A stretch of 64,000 nucleotides of DNA from Tetracentron sinense. Taxonomy: Eukaryota; Streptophyta; Magnoliopsida; Trochodendrales; Trochodendraceae. The position numbers and the translations under genes are program-made. Positions 22,556 to 32,147 of the stretch are shown piece after piece (the first letter of the stretch is position 1; every line of letters starts with the position of its first letter). The notes below the pieces were generated by a model, which did no database searches, had not been told where the DNA came from, and saw only the letters and a list, made by a program, of their open reading frames with translations. Location: positions 22,760,607-22,824,606 of the forward strand of contig CM026568.1 in assembly GCA_015143295.1 (NCBI GenBank), written 5' to 3'.

Positions 22556-23585
22556 CTCTCTTGGTAAAATGCTTCAAAAGAAGAACATCTCGCCAAGGCC
22601 CCGCTCGCCCCCTTTTTTTGCTATACCCAAAATGTCTCTAAAGGTTTTGGTTCTTAAAATGTCCCAACATCATATTTCAATAAGCAACGATGTAGAGCCC
22701 TGGATTTCAGGTGCATTGTTCATATGAATGGTGCAGTGAATAGTGTTAGTGTACAATGCATGTAAAGGCCTAAGGCCTACCATGTGTTCTTGATATTGGG
22801 GAAAGTGAAGTGTGGATTTTATGTGTATGTTGAGTCTCAAAACAAGAGTATAATAATACTCAAGTATCTAGGGTATAAAATATCCTAAGTGTGAATGTAG
22901 AACCCCGAGAACCCATTTCACAATGTTGTAGATAGTGCCATGGGCTCAAGTCTTGTAAAGGCCGATGGTCATTTATGTAACTTGGTTTATGAGTCATGAT
23001 AAGAATAGTTTAAATTAGTTTAAGTGTTGTTGTTGAGTGTTTGAGATGAAGAAACAAGAGTATAACATATTCTAAGTGTCGAGAATGAGGGATGTCTTTA
23101 CATTCCCTCAGCTTGTGGGAGCTCTAGCTTTGTTGTCTCTTATCGGAATTGAATGATTCTTGAATTTTTGGAAATATATCGAAGCCCTATTTGAGGTTCA
23201 TGCTTTACACTTTTACATATTTTGAATGTAAGTTATGTCAAATGTGAGGTTTCCGAAAGGTGGTCTGTTGTCGATTCAACAGTCATTTTGGACCAGTCCA
23301 CTGGTGGGCCCATTTAGACAATTAATAACGCAGAATTAGGATTTTTCTATTAGATACAAATTTGTTCCCCTTTGAAAGACAAGTTCAACTCAAGTTGAAT
23401 CGTCAAAATCCGATAAGCGAGTCAAAAGTTATGGTTGACATACCACAGAGGGAAAAATGGGAAAAAGGGGGACCAAATCGATCGACCGGATTTGTAACCG
23501 ATCGACTGGTCACCTGTATTTTTGCCCTGTAGCCGACTTCCAGTGATATTTTAAGGGTGGTTTGGGGTTTTGGCAACCCCCAAAC

Positions 23586-23600
23586 ACCTATATAAGCTCA
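23586..23600 (+). promoter_or_regulatory. TATA-box region of LTR family A copy 1
   Basis: CACCTATATAAGCTC resembles a plant retrotransposon TATA box. The equivalent place in the third copy reads CTCTATAAATAATC at about 49658. A GA-rich leader (AGAGGAAGAAGAAGAGAAGG) follows about 45 bases downstream. Confidence 0.5.
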
Positions 23601-24315
23601 TATTTCATGGGTATGGGAGAGTTTGAGAAGTTTTTTTTAAAGAGGAAGAAGAAGAGAAGGTTAGGTTCTCTTGGGTTGTTCTTGGCTTGGCTTTGTGATT
23701 AAAGGAGAAGCTTGGATCTTGCTTTTCAAGCTTGGATCTTGTTCCTCAAGCTTTTTAAAAGCTCTGAAATTGAAGGAAATCAATTCTTCAAGAGGTAGAA
23801 CAATCTACTAACTTGTCTTGCTATACTTCATTGATGTGTAGTTTGGTTTCTATGGTTTAAATAAATGTTTTGATAAAACTTATGATGTTTTGGCCATATT
23901 TGTAATTCCTATATTATAAGTAAGATATAAAACATGATTTTGATAAGATAAATAGTAGCTACACTCTACTAAATTGCTTTACTATGAGTTATAAATGAAA
24001 AGTAGATGTTGAGGTATGTTCTTGCTAGAAATTGGATTGATAATCATGTTTTGCATGTCATGGATATTACCATAAACTTGAGGGTGTTATATGGTTATTG
24101 AATTGCTCACAAATGCTCTATGAACTAGTGTGCTAGAATGATTGGATTTGTATAAGGATAAATGTTGAAAAGTATGGTTTGTTCTAAGTTAAGGTTTTGG
24201 CTCAAAAAGGTTTTGTTCTAAGTTAAGGTTCAAAGTATGGTTTTGCTAAAAGGGGTTTTTCTCAAAAGTGGCTTCGCTCAAAGATGATATTTGAATTCAA
24301 GGGGTTAGGCATTGC

Positions 24316-24590
24316 TTGTAAAGTATTGCTTTGATTTTCGGATTCAAGAGAGTTTATCTCCTTGCTTGTAAAGTATTGCTTTCATTTTCGGACTCAAGGG
24401 AGTTTACCTCATTGCTTGTAAAGTATCGATTTGTTTTGAACTCAAGGAAGTTTACCTCCTTACTTGTAAAGTACCGCTTTGTTTTGAACTCAATGATGTT
24501 CTTAAGGGACCGCCTTGCTTGTAAAGTATCGTTTCGTTTTGAACTCAAAGGTGTTTTTACCACTTAGCTTGTAAAGTATCGCTTTGTTAT
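24316..24590. repeat. Minisatellite inside LTR family A copy 1
   Basis: About five imperfect units of 50-60 bp each carry CTTGCTTGTAAAGTAT, then GCTTT or GTTTTGAACTCAA, and GAGTTTA or an equivalent. The other two copies have different tandem arrays at the corresponding place. Confidence 0.8.
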
Positions 24591-24857
24591 CGGTTTTGTG
24601 AATCATTCTATGTATCAGGTTGTTATGGCTCAAGTATATGTTTAGTGAAATGCTCAACAATATGTGCCTTGTAAAGAAATAATGCTCACATGCTATCTGT
24701 TTATGAACTGCTCTAAGTTATATGCTCGTTCCGCTTTGCTTTTGCCTGTTTCGCTCTGATAAATGCATATGTTAGCATTGATGTTTATAGTAATGCTAGT
24801 TAGTAGTTTGTATATGCTGAGTATTCCATGCTTAGCTGAACTGTTACTTCGGCAGGT

Positions 24858-25034
24858 TTTGTGGATGCACATGCTCCTGAGCTTTGGATAGAAGAGGAGT
24901 ACTACGAGCCGGAGCCTGCTATGGATCACTACTATGATGATGGGGCTCTAGATATGGGCCCCTATCTAGACTATTTTTTGAGTGATACGAGGAAGAGGAT
25001 TGTGTATTTTGAAAGTGAGGAATGCCCATTTTAG
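24858..25034 (+). other. Conserved acidic open segment in LTR copy 1, candidate terminal exon
   Basis: Directly behind an acceptor-like CTTCGGCAG, an open frame encodes FVDAHAPELWIEEEYYEPEP followed by further D/E/Y-rich residues, and stops at TAG (25032-25034). The same kind of peptide (core APxxWxEEEYxEEP) follows the same acceptor in the same phase in the other two family A copies. I do not recognise the peptide. Whether it is translated is unknown. Confidence 0.45.
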
Positions 25035-25374
25035 ACTTTATATTTTGTATAATCTGTTAGTTCGGACTTGGAATATAAATCGTAGGTTTATGTTATAACG
25101 AAATTTTCAGTTCCACTTTTTAGTATGCATTGTATGTTGTTACAGGATGGTTTTGATATGGCACCTCACGATCTAAATTACCTCTAACTTTTAGGGAGTA
25201 TTTTGAGTCACGACATAATGTATCTTTTACAATTTTTTTATCCAAAATGTCCATCAAGTTTCTATACCCAAAATATTCCTTATTTTTTTTGTTTGAAATG
25301 CTCTCACTAGGGTCCCTCTTCCCAGTTTCTCTCTCCCTGCTCTCTCTCACGTGCATCACAGGTGCCGCCCACTA

Positions 25375-25377
<3 letters not shown>

Positions 25378-25406
<29 letters not shown>
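25378..25406. repeat. (TA)n microsatellite
   Basis: A TA dinucleotide run abuts the 3' end of the Helitron that starts at 25408. Confidence 0.85.
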
Positions 25407-25407
<1 letters not shown>

Positions 25408-26063
25408 CTAGTAAAAATGTACGTGTAACGCTCGTAAATTTGTTAATTTAATTATTTAAAATCATGACTAACCTACAAAAAGAAAAAATTAAAGTCATGA
25501 CTAACTAAAGCTCCACTTAAAGCATATATGTTTACATTACGATCGCATGTAATCTTGTCATAAAGCTCTATTAATGTTGCACGTAATTCTTCGTCGATAA
25601 TTGATGGACTTATGACATTAATCAATAGGTACAATTTTTTTTTTTTACTTCTAATACATTATCAAGGAACAATAGAAAATGAAGAAATTTAGTCATAACA
25701 ATGGGCATTCTCCAATTAATCTGGATCCAAATCCAGTTTCATTTTTTTTTTTTAATGAATTCCACTCATTGCCATAATCCTATTAAATCAAGAAAAGAAG
25801 AAATGTTTTGCTAACACAAAACACTTATTTTACAAAAACAGATTTTTTTATAATAAAACACTATTAAGGATCAATACATTGCAGCCTAGATGAATGATTA
25901 ATAAATAATTTATGATAAAGAATACAGTTGAAATACCAACAACGTATATGGTTCAGGCCATCAAGATTTTATCATTCTCATTACTTAGACGTTTCTAAGA
26001 TAAGATATAATGGAACAAAACACTTATAATCATGTACTCAAATAAATTAAGAGGTAACAATGA

Positions 26064-26189
26064 CTCGAGTTCGATTCCTGACTCCCCTCACTATCGGTTG
26101 CATGGGGTGAGGGTATTTCCTATGTAGCCCATGGGATTAGTCAGGCTCAGGATATCCACGGTTATCAAAAAAATAAAAATTAAAAAATA
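26064..26189 (+). mobile_element. 5'-truncated SINE (family II) with 24-bp TSD
   Basis: The fragment begins at CTCGAGTTCGATTCCTGAC (box B) and continues with TGCATGGGGTGAGGGTAT to an A-rich tail. Flanks AAATAAATTAAGAGGTAACA/ATGA (26040-26063) and the near-identical repeat at about 26190-26213 form a long TSD. Fuller relatives are at 46409-46583 and 34216-34400. Confidence 0.75.
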
Positions 26190-26270
26190 AATAAATTAAG
26201 AGATAACGATGAGATATTTGTTACCTGTTTGTCAATTAAACAATTTTCTTCTATGCCATAGGACAAGTTT

Positions 26271-26458
26271 TTTTTGTTTTTTTTTTTGTTTTTGTTTTGT
26301 AGGCAACTAAATCATTTATCTATCTACGTCAGGTGTTAGGAGGGTCAAGGGTTAGAACTCATGGGTGGGCACTCAACGGCCACACCAGGACTCGAACACG
26401 AGTCACTCCTCCCCAAAGGGAGATACACTACAACTGGGACAAACCCAGGCGTGTGTAT
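26271..26458 (-). mobile_element. tRNA-derived SINE (family I), copy 2
   Basis: On the minus strand a box B of GTTCGAGTCC follows a head like that of the copy at 2422-2583. The tail is an A-rich run (T-rich on + at 26271-26300). Flanking repeats ATAGGACAAGTTT (26258-26270) and ATAGGACATGTTT (26459-26471) form a 13-bp TSD with one mismatch. Confidence 0.85.
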
Positions 26459-26993
26459 ATAGGACATGTTTCAATTGGGTCAAAGCATTCAAATCTACTC
26501 TTGCTACCATGACTTCATCTAATGCCATAATGATTGTTTCAAAAGTTCTTCAAGAATCTTTAATCCCTCTTCTAGAAAAAAAAGAAGTCAAATATAAGTA
26601 GTAGCACAACCTCCTGGTTAAGATGTGAAAATCAACAAAATGAACCGATCTTGTACTATATTATTTTTAACTCAAACGATTGAGATTATTGATCGACTCA
26701 AGAGGAAGCTCCACTATGATCGTCACACACAGACAACATGAACATATTCAACCAAAACATAATCAGATCAAAATAAATCATATTAATCTTTACAAACCAA
26801 AACTTACTTTAATCTCTAGCAAATAACAGGAAAACCACAAGATTACAGAGAAGGAATAGACTTAATTATCAAGATGATAGTGTATGAGAAATTAATACTA
26901 ACATAACGCTCCAATAATTCTTGATGGCATTATCAGGGTCTGTGCAATCTTCTGAGTTATACAATTGGAAAACATTTACAAGAGAGATAGCAA

Positions 26994-27211
26994 TATAGGA
27001 TAAAACTAAGATAGAGTCCATATAGGACTACATCACTTCATAGATCACATAGGAAACAATGATAGGAATATAGGATAGAACTAAGATAGAGTCCATATAG
27101 GACTCCATCACTTCATAGATCACGTAGGAAATAGGGATATAGAAATATAGGATAAACTAAGATAGAGTCTATATATGATTCCATCACTTCATAGATCACA
27201 TATGACTATAT
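26994..27211. repeat. Three-copy tandem repeat, about 75 bp
   Basis: Each unit contains TATAGGAT, AACTAAGATAGAGTC, CATATAGGACT and CCATCACTTCATAGATCAC or close variants. Confidence 0.8.
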
Positions 27212-27421
27212 TCTCTATCAATCTGATCATGAGTAGGAGAATCCTTGTAGAAGGAGTGCTATAGGTGAGTTACAAACTAACTATATCTCTTTTTAATTTT
27301 CTTTAAAAAATCTATTTAAAGCTTTGTATACCCTAAGTTACTTATAAATTAAATTAAATTAAAGAGTATTTTGGTCAACATAAAGTTTAGTATACTCCTT
27401 GTACTTTTATTAGTAGAATGA

Positions 27422-28550
27422 TATGTATATGAAAAACATTACAACTTACAAGTAGTAAAATATTATAGAAATAGACTATACTATAAGTTTGTTACACATA
27501 TACACAATAAGTCTTGGCAACTATCGGATTTTTTTTATGAAAAACATATCATATTAAGAAAATTCTAGGAAAATACTAACTACAATTAGTATTTTACAAA
27601 TGCACATAGTAAGGCTTAGCCTCTTAGGTTATTATAAGTCTTAAGTTATTGTATATAATATTATATATTGTATAACATATAGAATGGAGGGATGGGCTTG
27701 GCTGGGTTCTTACAAAGCCGGCTTGGCCCTATGGCCTTAATAAGAAAAACAAAGCCCTCTATTTTGCGGACTTTGAAGTAGGGCTGTAAACGAATTCAGC
27801 TATTATCCGAACCCATTCGAATTTGTATCTGGTTATCCAGATAATTATCTGATTACGTATTCGACGGAGTGAATCTGAATACCCTTTTAAGTATCTGTTT
27901 AACTAATAGAGCAGATTCAGATAGTGATGTATCCACTCCGGCAAATATCACACCGATTATATTTATGAATAAATCCTTCATCATATAGCATGTTTACATT
28001 GGTTTTCAAAGTAAAAACAAAGACATAAGAGGTTAAAATGAGAATTTGGAACTTATATAAAACGAAAGCAAATAGCCAAAACAGTAACCCATCGTTTTCT
28101 CATCTGGATTCGTCTCAAACCCTAAATAGGGAAAGGGAAAGTGAAAGTGAAAGAGGGAGAAGGAAGGAGATGAAGATAGGAAGAAAGGAAGCTATTGATG
28201 ACTTGTTCCCCTTTCATGCTTCGAGCTTGAAGTCCCAAACCCTAAACCTCAAGCCCGCATGCCACTAGTAGGTAGATCCTCTCTCTCTCTCTCTCACAAC
28301 TTGAGGCAACCGACATTTTCTCATTTTTCCTAGCCTGTCTCCGGCGATTCCTCCTTCTTCCTAGCCCTAATTATAGTCTTATAGATATAATTAGGGGGAA
28401 AAAATTCAGAGGGATTAATGATAGAGAGATTTCAACTAGAGTTAGTGATCGCTACAACTTTAGGAAAAAAAAAGGTTTAAACCAGACGGACAACACTACC
28501 GCCTACAGGAAAAACAAGATTAAAAGAAAGAAAAAATTTAAATTAAGGTT
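27422..28550. other. Spacer with a worn hAT MITE end, no gene seen
   Basis: A TAGGGCTGTAAACGAATTC end at about 27780 and following ATCCG-type repeats suggest a broken hAT MITE. A 76-codon frame at 28038-28268 is GA-rich and unrecognised. A (CT)n run lies at 28279-28296. Confidence 0.4.
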
Positions 28551-28572
28551 TGATCAACCCGCTCTAATACCA

Positions 28573-28790
28573 TAAAGAAATTCTGATATATTGAAATGCT
28601 TGAATGAGTTACAATGAATCATAGAGGGTTTAAATAGATAACTTAAAACTCTTAACTTGGAAAGACAATATTAAAAGATAATCCTAATATACTAAAGATA
28701 CTAATCTGAGATTATCTATAAGATCTTGTGTATCTCATAGATATTACATCATTATTTCTCTAACATAATATTTCCCTAATACTCCCTCTC
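28573..28790 (-). mobile_element. Copia-like LTR remnant with primer-binding site
   Basis: On the minus strand an AT-rich LTR-like stretch ends just before TGGTATTAGAGCGGG. This differs by one base from TGGTATCAGAGC, the initiator-tRNA-Met primer site usual in plant Copia elements. Just upstream of the LTR on the same strand is a purine tract TGAGAGGGAGTATTAGGG, typical of the sequence before a 3' LTR. The exact ends are uncertain and no pol domain is readable. Confidence 0.5.
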
Positions 28791-29445
28791 AAACACATGA
28801 GGATCAAGATCTTCATGGATTTGTCACAAGTCGAGTACTCCTCACCCTTGATCTTTTTTGATAATTTGTTGACAAATAGTTAAAACATCCAACTGTACTT
28901 GGTGATCACCGCTTGTTTGTGAAGTCCATCTCTATTGCATCACGCTCATTTTTGAGTCTGTCGGAGCCGGTGGCCCACTAGATCAAGCTTGTATGATCTT
29001 CTCCCAAAACACAAAGTATGACCCACGACTTAAAGAAAAACTCTCGTTGGGGAGGTTTTCAATAAATGAAAAGAAAAAAAGAGATCCATGAATATGATCC
29101 TAGGATTGGTAAAAGTATAGAGGATGACAATAGGGTTTTCATTTAAAGCAAAAATAAAAATCAAAGGTTTTACAACCGGCAAGCGGTGACAATACATTCA
29201 CACCCTCTTAGGAATGGATCCCGGATCACTAGAGTGGTGACTAACATGCACTACCGATGGGGCAAGCAACGCTTCCCGAACCGAAGTCTTAGGTAGGAAG
29301 GCTTGTGGGCAAACCATTTATGATCTGACACACGACATATTGCATGTTTGAGTGGTTATAGAGTATCGACACTTGGCAAATTGTGACAGTGATGGGTAGT
29401 CCTTTGAGAAGAGAATCAACTTTGTTGGTTTTTATTTTTGAGTTG

Positions 29446-29641
29446 GTCTATGCGTACTCCCAAATATACTCCCTAATCTTAACCGCTTATAACCAACCAC
29501 TAAGGGTTGGGATTTGAGTTGGTTTATTTTGTCTTTTTTAATGCCATGTCAGCTCTAATCCTAACTGTTTAATAATTGAGATAAACATTTAGGATTTGAG
29601 AGTATATATGGGAGTAAACATTGGGAGTATCCCTAGACTAA
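29446..29641. mobile_element. MITE with TAC-TCCCAA type inverted ends
   Basis: The left end CTATGCGTACTCCCAA pairs with the right end TTGGGAGTATCCCTAG. A second inner pair (ATATACTCCC / GGGAGTAAAC) also exists. It splits the orphan promoter-like region. Confidence 0.6.
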
Positions 29642-29759
29642 TTCTTTTCTTTTTCCTATCAGACGAAAGAAGCATGAAGAAACAGCCATGAAGATGCTAC
29701 GCAGCTAGTGTGCAAATCTATATGAATAGAAATGAAATATTTTTTTAATTATTTTGTTT

Positions 29760-29905
29760 TTCTAAAAACGTAAGGTTGATGGGTGAACCCTAGGGATGGA
29801 TGAATATCAACCACAATTAAAGGATATCAAAAAGGATATGTGGCGGGCGTAACCGGATTTCCCCAAGTCGGGTTATAGCGGTAGAGGATTTCATTCCATA
29901 TGGAT
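29760..29905. mobile_element. Foldback element, one arm
   Basis: The right arm only: GGTGAACCCTAGGGATGGAT, CAACCACAATTAAAGG, then TAACCGGATTTCCCCAAGTC and TAGAGGATTT. Confidence 0.55.
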
Positions 29906-30009
29906 ATGTAGGGATGATGCAAGGGTATGACCCAACAAATTGATGGTTCGTAGCTTGATGGCCGGGACATTCTAAATTGTGGGTCCCATTGCTTACATAT
30001 CTATCGCCC

Positions 30010-30205
30010 AATTTTTTTATAATTAACGTTAGTCATTTAGAGATGAAATAAAATAAAAATAAATAAATAATGCTAAGGTTTTACAATTTTTAGTGACAGA
30101 CGAAAGTCTAAACCGGCCTAATATTAGAGTGTATAGTTCCGGTTTATCGGTTTGTAAATTGCATTTCTGGTTAAGCAAGAGAAAGTATATGACAAAGAGC
30201 AGTGC
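30010..30205. repeat. Far-upstream module of the gene-family unit
   Basis: The stretch TTTACAATTTTTAGTGACAG with AGTCTAAACC, then TTGTAAATTGCATTTCTGG and a GCAAGAGAAAGTATATG end, recurs at 30490-31130 (split), 45780-45930, 55480-55620, 55870-56000, 62530-62660 and 62700-62870. It usually lies upstream of a family copy. Confidence 0.6.
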
Positions 30206-30209
30206 TCAG

Positions 30210-30460
30210 CGGACCCATGGGCCGTTTCATATCTTACCCCGTGTCCTCGTGTCCCTTTTAATACCCCTTTAATGCTGGTTAAGCTTAACTAAATTAAAAC
30301 TAAGATTTTGTTTTTTTTATATTTTAAAACCATGATTGAATTGTTTAACCCTAGGGGTGAGTGAATACTAACCACAGTAGATAAGTATTTAAAATTGGGG
30401 CGTGGACCAATGATGACCAGCCCTTCCGTTATAAAATGGGAACGCCGGATACGTTTACTA
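30210..30460. mobile_element. Foldback element, diverged CACAGTTAA type
   Basis: Left GTGTCCCTTTTAATACCCC and GGTTAAGCTTAACTAAATTA; right TAACCCTAGGGGTGAGTGAA and AACCACAGTAGATAAG. It is closest to the element at 235-528. Confidence 0.5.
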
Positions 30461-30570
30461 TTTTCCTATGGCATAATGGGGGCTTCGTTCATTAAGTGCG
30501 TCACTTGATAGACATTGATATAACTAATATAAAAATAATGTTACTTTTATCAAATTTTTTTACTATCTAA

Positions 30571-31052
30571 GGGACCGTTTGACATCAATTTTGACGATTC
30601 TCTCATTTTTAAAAAGAATTAATTCTTGTAAGTTTTGGTTCTTATAACCAATTTTGTGCTGAGAATGCATAACTGTCGGTTAGAATCAATTATAAAGAAA
30701 AAAAATAACAGAATTACGTTTGGATGGGAAAAAAATATATATATAAATAAAATTTTTTTAGGCATTAAATATGGCAATATCATCAACACATATATAAGTA
30801 TCATAAAAAACCAAAATTTTTAATTATGTCTCATCTATCTTGTCAATTTTGATGTTTATCTTGTTTGTTTTAAGTGCATTTTTTACAATTGATTTTAAAA
30901 AAATGATTTTTTTTGTTCCCTCCTAAAAATTGTATCTAAAGTAGGATAATTCTTAAAATCGTTTCCTAAAAATGAATTATCAAACGTGTTTAGACTGTTT
31001 CTATTCCCGGGATAAGAAAAATCGTTCCTAAGGAATGATGCCAAACAACCCC
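30571..31052. mobile_element. PIF/Harbinger-like MITE
   Basis: A TAA is present on both sides (30568-30570, 31053-31055). The terminal inverted repeats are GGGACCGTTTGACATCA and, in reverse complement of the right end, GGGGTTGTTTGGCATCA. It inserted in a copy of the far-upstream module, splitting ATCTAA from AGTCTAAAG. No coding capacity. Confidence 0.8.
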
Positions 31053-31134
31053 TAAAGTCTAAAGTAGTCCAATAGTAGAGTGGATCGTTCCAATCTTTTC
31101 ATTTGCAATGATAAGAGCAATAGTCCCCTCGTTG

Positions 31135-31395
31135 GCCGAGGAGGGGACAATTCCTCCTCTCTCACATAGCTGACCCTTCAACTCCCATTAACTTAAGTTA
31201 GTTTTTCTTTTAACCCTTTAGTTAATTTTTTTAATTTTATTTTTCTAAAAACCAAGGGTAGATGGGTGAACCCTAAGGATGGATGAATCTTAACCACAAT
31301 TAAATGGGGTTAGAAGGGGGATGCATGACAAGAAAATGGGAGCCAAGACGCCCCTCCTCGCATTACCGACCGAGGAGGTGATTATTTTCCTTCTA
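31135..31395. mobile_element. Foldback element with CCGAGGAGG ends
   Basis: The ends GGCCGAGGAGGGG and CCCCTCCTCGCATTACCGACCGAGGAGG are partly inverted and partly direct. The interior has CCAAGGGTAGATGGGTGAAC and TTAACCACAATTAAATGG, the family's right arm. Confidence 0.5.
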
Positions 31396-32147
31396 ATAGG
31401 GCCAGAGAGAAAGTGTAATGGCAGACTCGAGCATTGGTCGCTCGTTAGGGGTGCCCCTTAAATGGAATTGTAAAATGTCTATGAAATCACAACTTCATAC
31501 TTTTCCTCCTTCTCATTCTTATTAGCCTATTAGGAAGGCATTCATGCATATAGAAGAGTGAAGAAGAGTTCGACTTCTGGTAAGCTTCGGATTATCTGAA
31601 TAAATATGTTCATGAACGGTTCCTCTATTAGAAATAAACACATTTGTGCAACTCTTGAAAAAATTTTGGCAAGCGGAATCCCTTATGACAGACTCTCTAG
31701 ATTGAACTTTACTATCCTCGATCAGTGCATTTGATAAGTAGAGTGGAGCCTGCTAAGACTGAAAATCCTAACTCGTTTCGCGGATCCAACTTTGATATGT
31801 AGCCCTATTTTCAATCAGGAATAATGGGAGGGCAACTGTTGGATCTCATCTGTATAAATTCTCTTACTAGACGTACCTCAACTTGAAGGAACCACGTAAA
31901 TCTAATTTTTTTTTTTTATGTGTGTGTTCTTATTCTTTATTTTGTTTATTTTCGTATCTCATATCATGTTTGTGGTTAATTTCCTAACACCATCAGCCAC
32001 TATTCTCAATGATATTTCCACAACGCTTCATAAATTAGCACTGAAAGAACTAAGCAAGAAATTTACAAGATTAAAACACATTTGCTACTTTTGTATAAGC
32101 CTTTGAAGTCAGGAGAGAGAAATCAAACCACCATACTTTCAATAATA
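31396..32147. other. Spacer, no recognised gene
   Basis: Only short frames occur. A T-rich stretch lies at about 31906-31950. Nothing here resembles a known protein or a repeat with definable ends. Confidence 0.35.

Larger units (their letters stand above)
22691..25215 (+). mobile_element. Solo LTR, family A copy 1 (2.5 kb)
   Basis: The segment starts TGTAGAGCCC and ends GAGTCACGACA. These match the ends of the copy at 51965-54302 (in reverse complement) and the split copy at 49332-54899. No internal retrotransposon domains flank it, so it is a solo LTR. A promoter-like CACCTATATAAGCTC lies at about 23585-23600, downstream of a pair of CGATCG motifs (23479, 23500). A minisatellite occupies 24316-24590. 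Near the 3' end lies the conserved acidic segment at 24858-25034. The flanks CAACG and TAATG could be a decayed TSD, but this is weak. Confidence 0.8.
25408..27421 (-). mobile_element. Non-autonomous Helitron, copy 1 of a pair
   Basis: On the minus strand it begins TCATTCTACTAATAAAAGTA, preceded by A, and ends TTTTTACTAG, followed by T. This gives the A|TC...CTAG|T pattern of Helitrons. Upstream of the CTAG end is a weak hairpin (TACG...CGTA). The 5' end is shared with the element at 32148-33446. Later insertions inside are two SINEs (26064-26189, 26271-26458). No Rep/helicase frame was seen. Confidence 0.7.
29265..30010 (-). pseudogene. Orphan upstream region of the plastid membrane-protein family
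   Basis: The sequence ACCGAAGTCTTAGGTAGG with AAGGCTTGTGGGCAAACC, then TTGGCAAATTGTGACAGTGA, GAAGAAACAGCCATGAAG and ATTGTGGGTCCCAT, aligns in order with the upstream regions of the four family genes (for example 48155-48540). No family reading frame lies on its downstream (lower-coordinate) side, where Copia and other repeat sequence is found instead. A MITE (29446-29641) and a foldback arm (29760-29900) interrupt it. I read it as a fifth family copy that lost its coding part, or a partial duplication. Confidence 0.65.
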
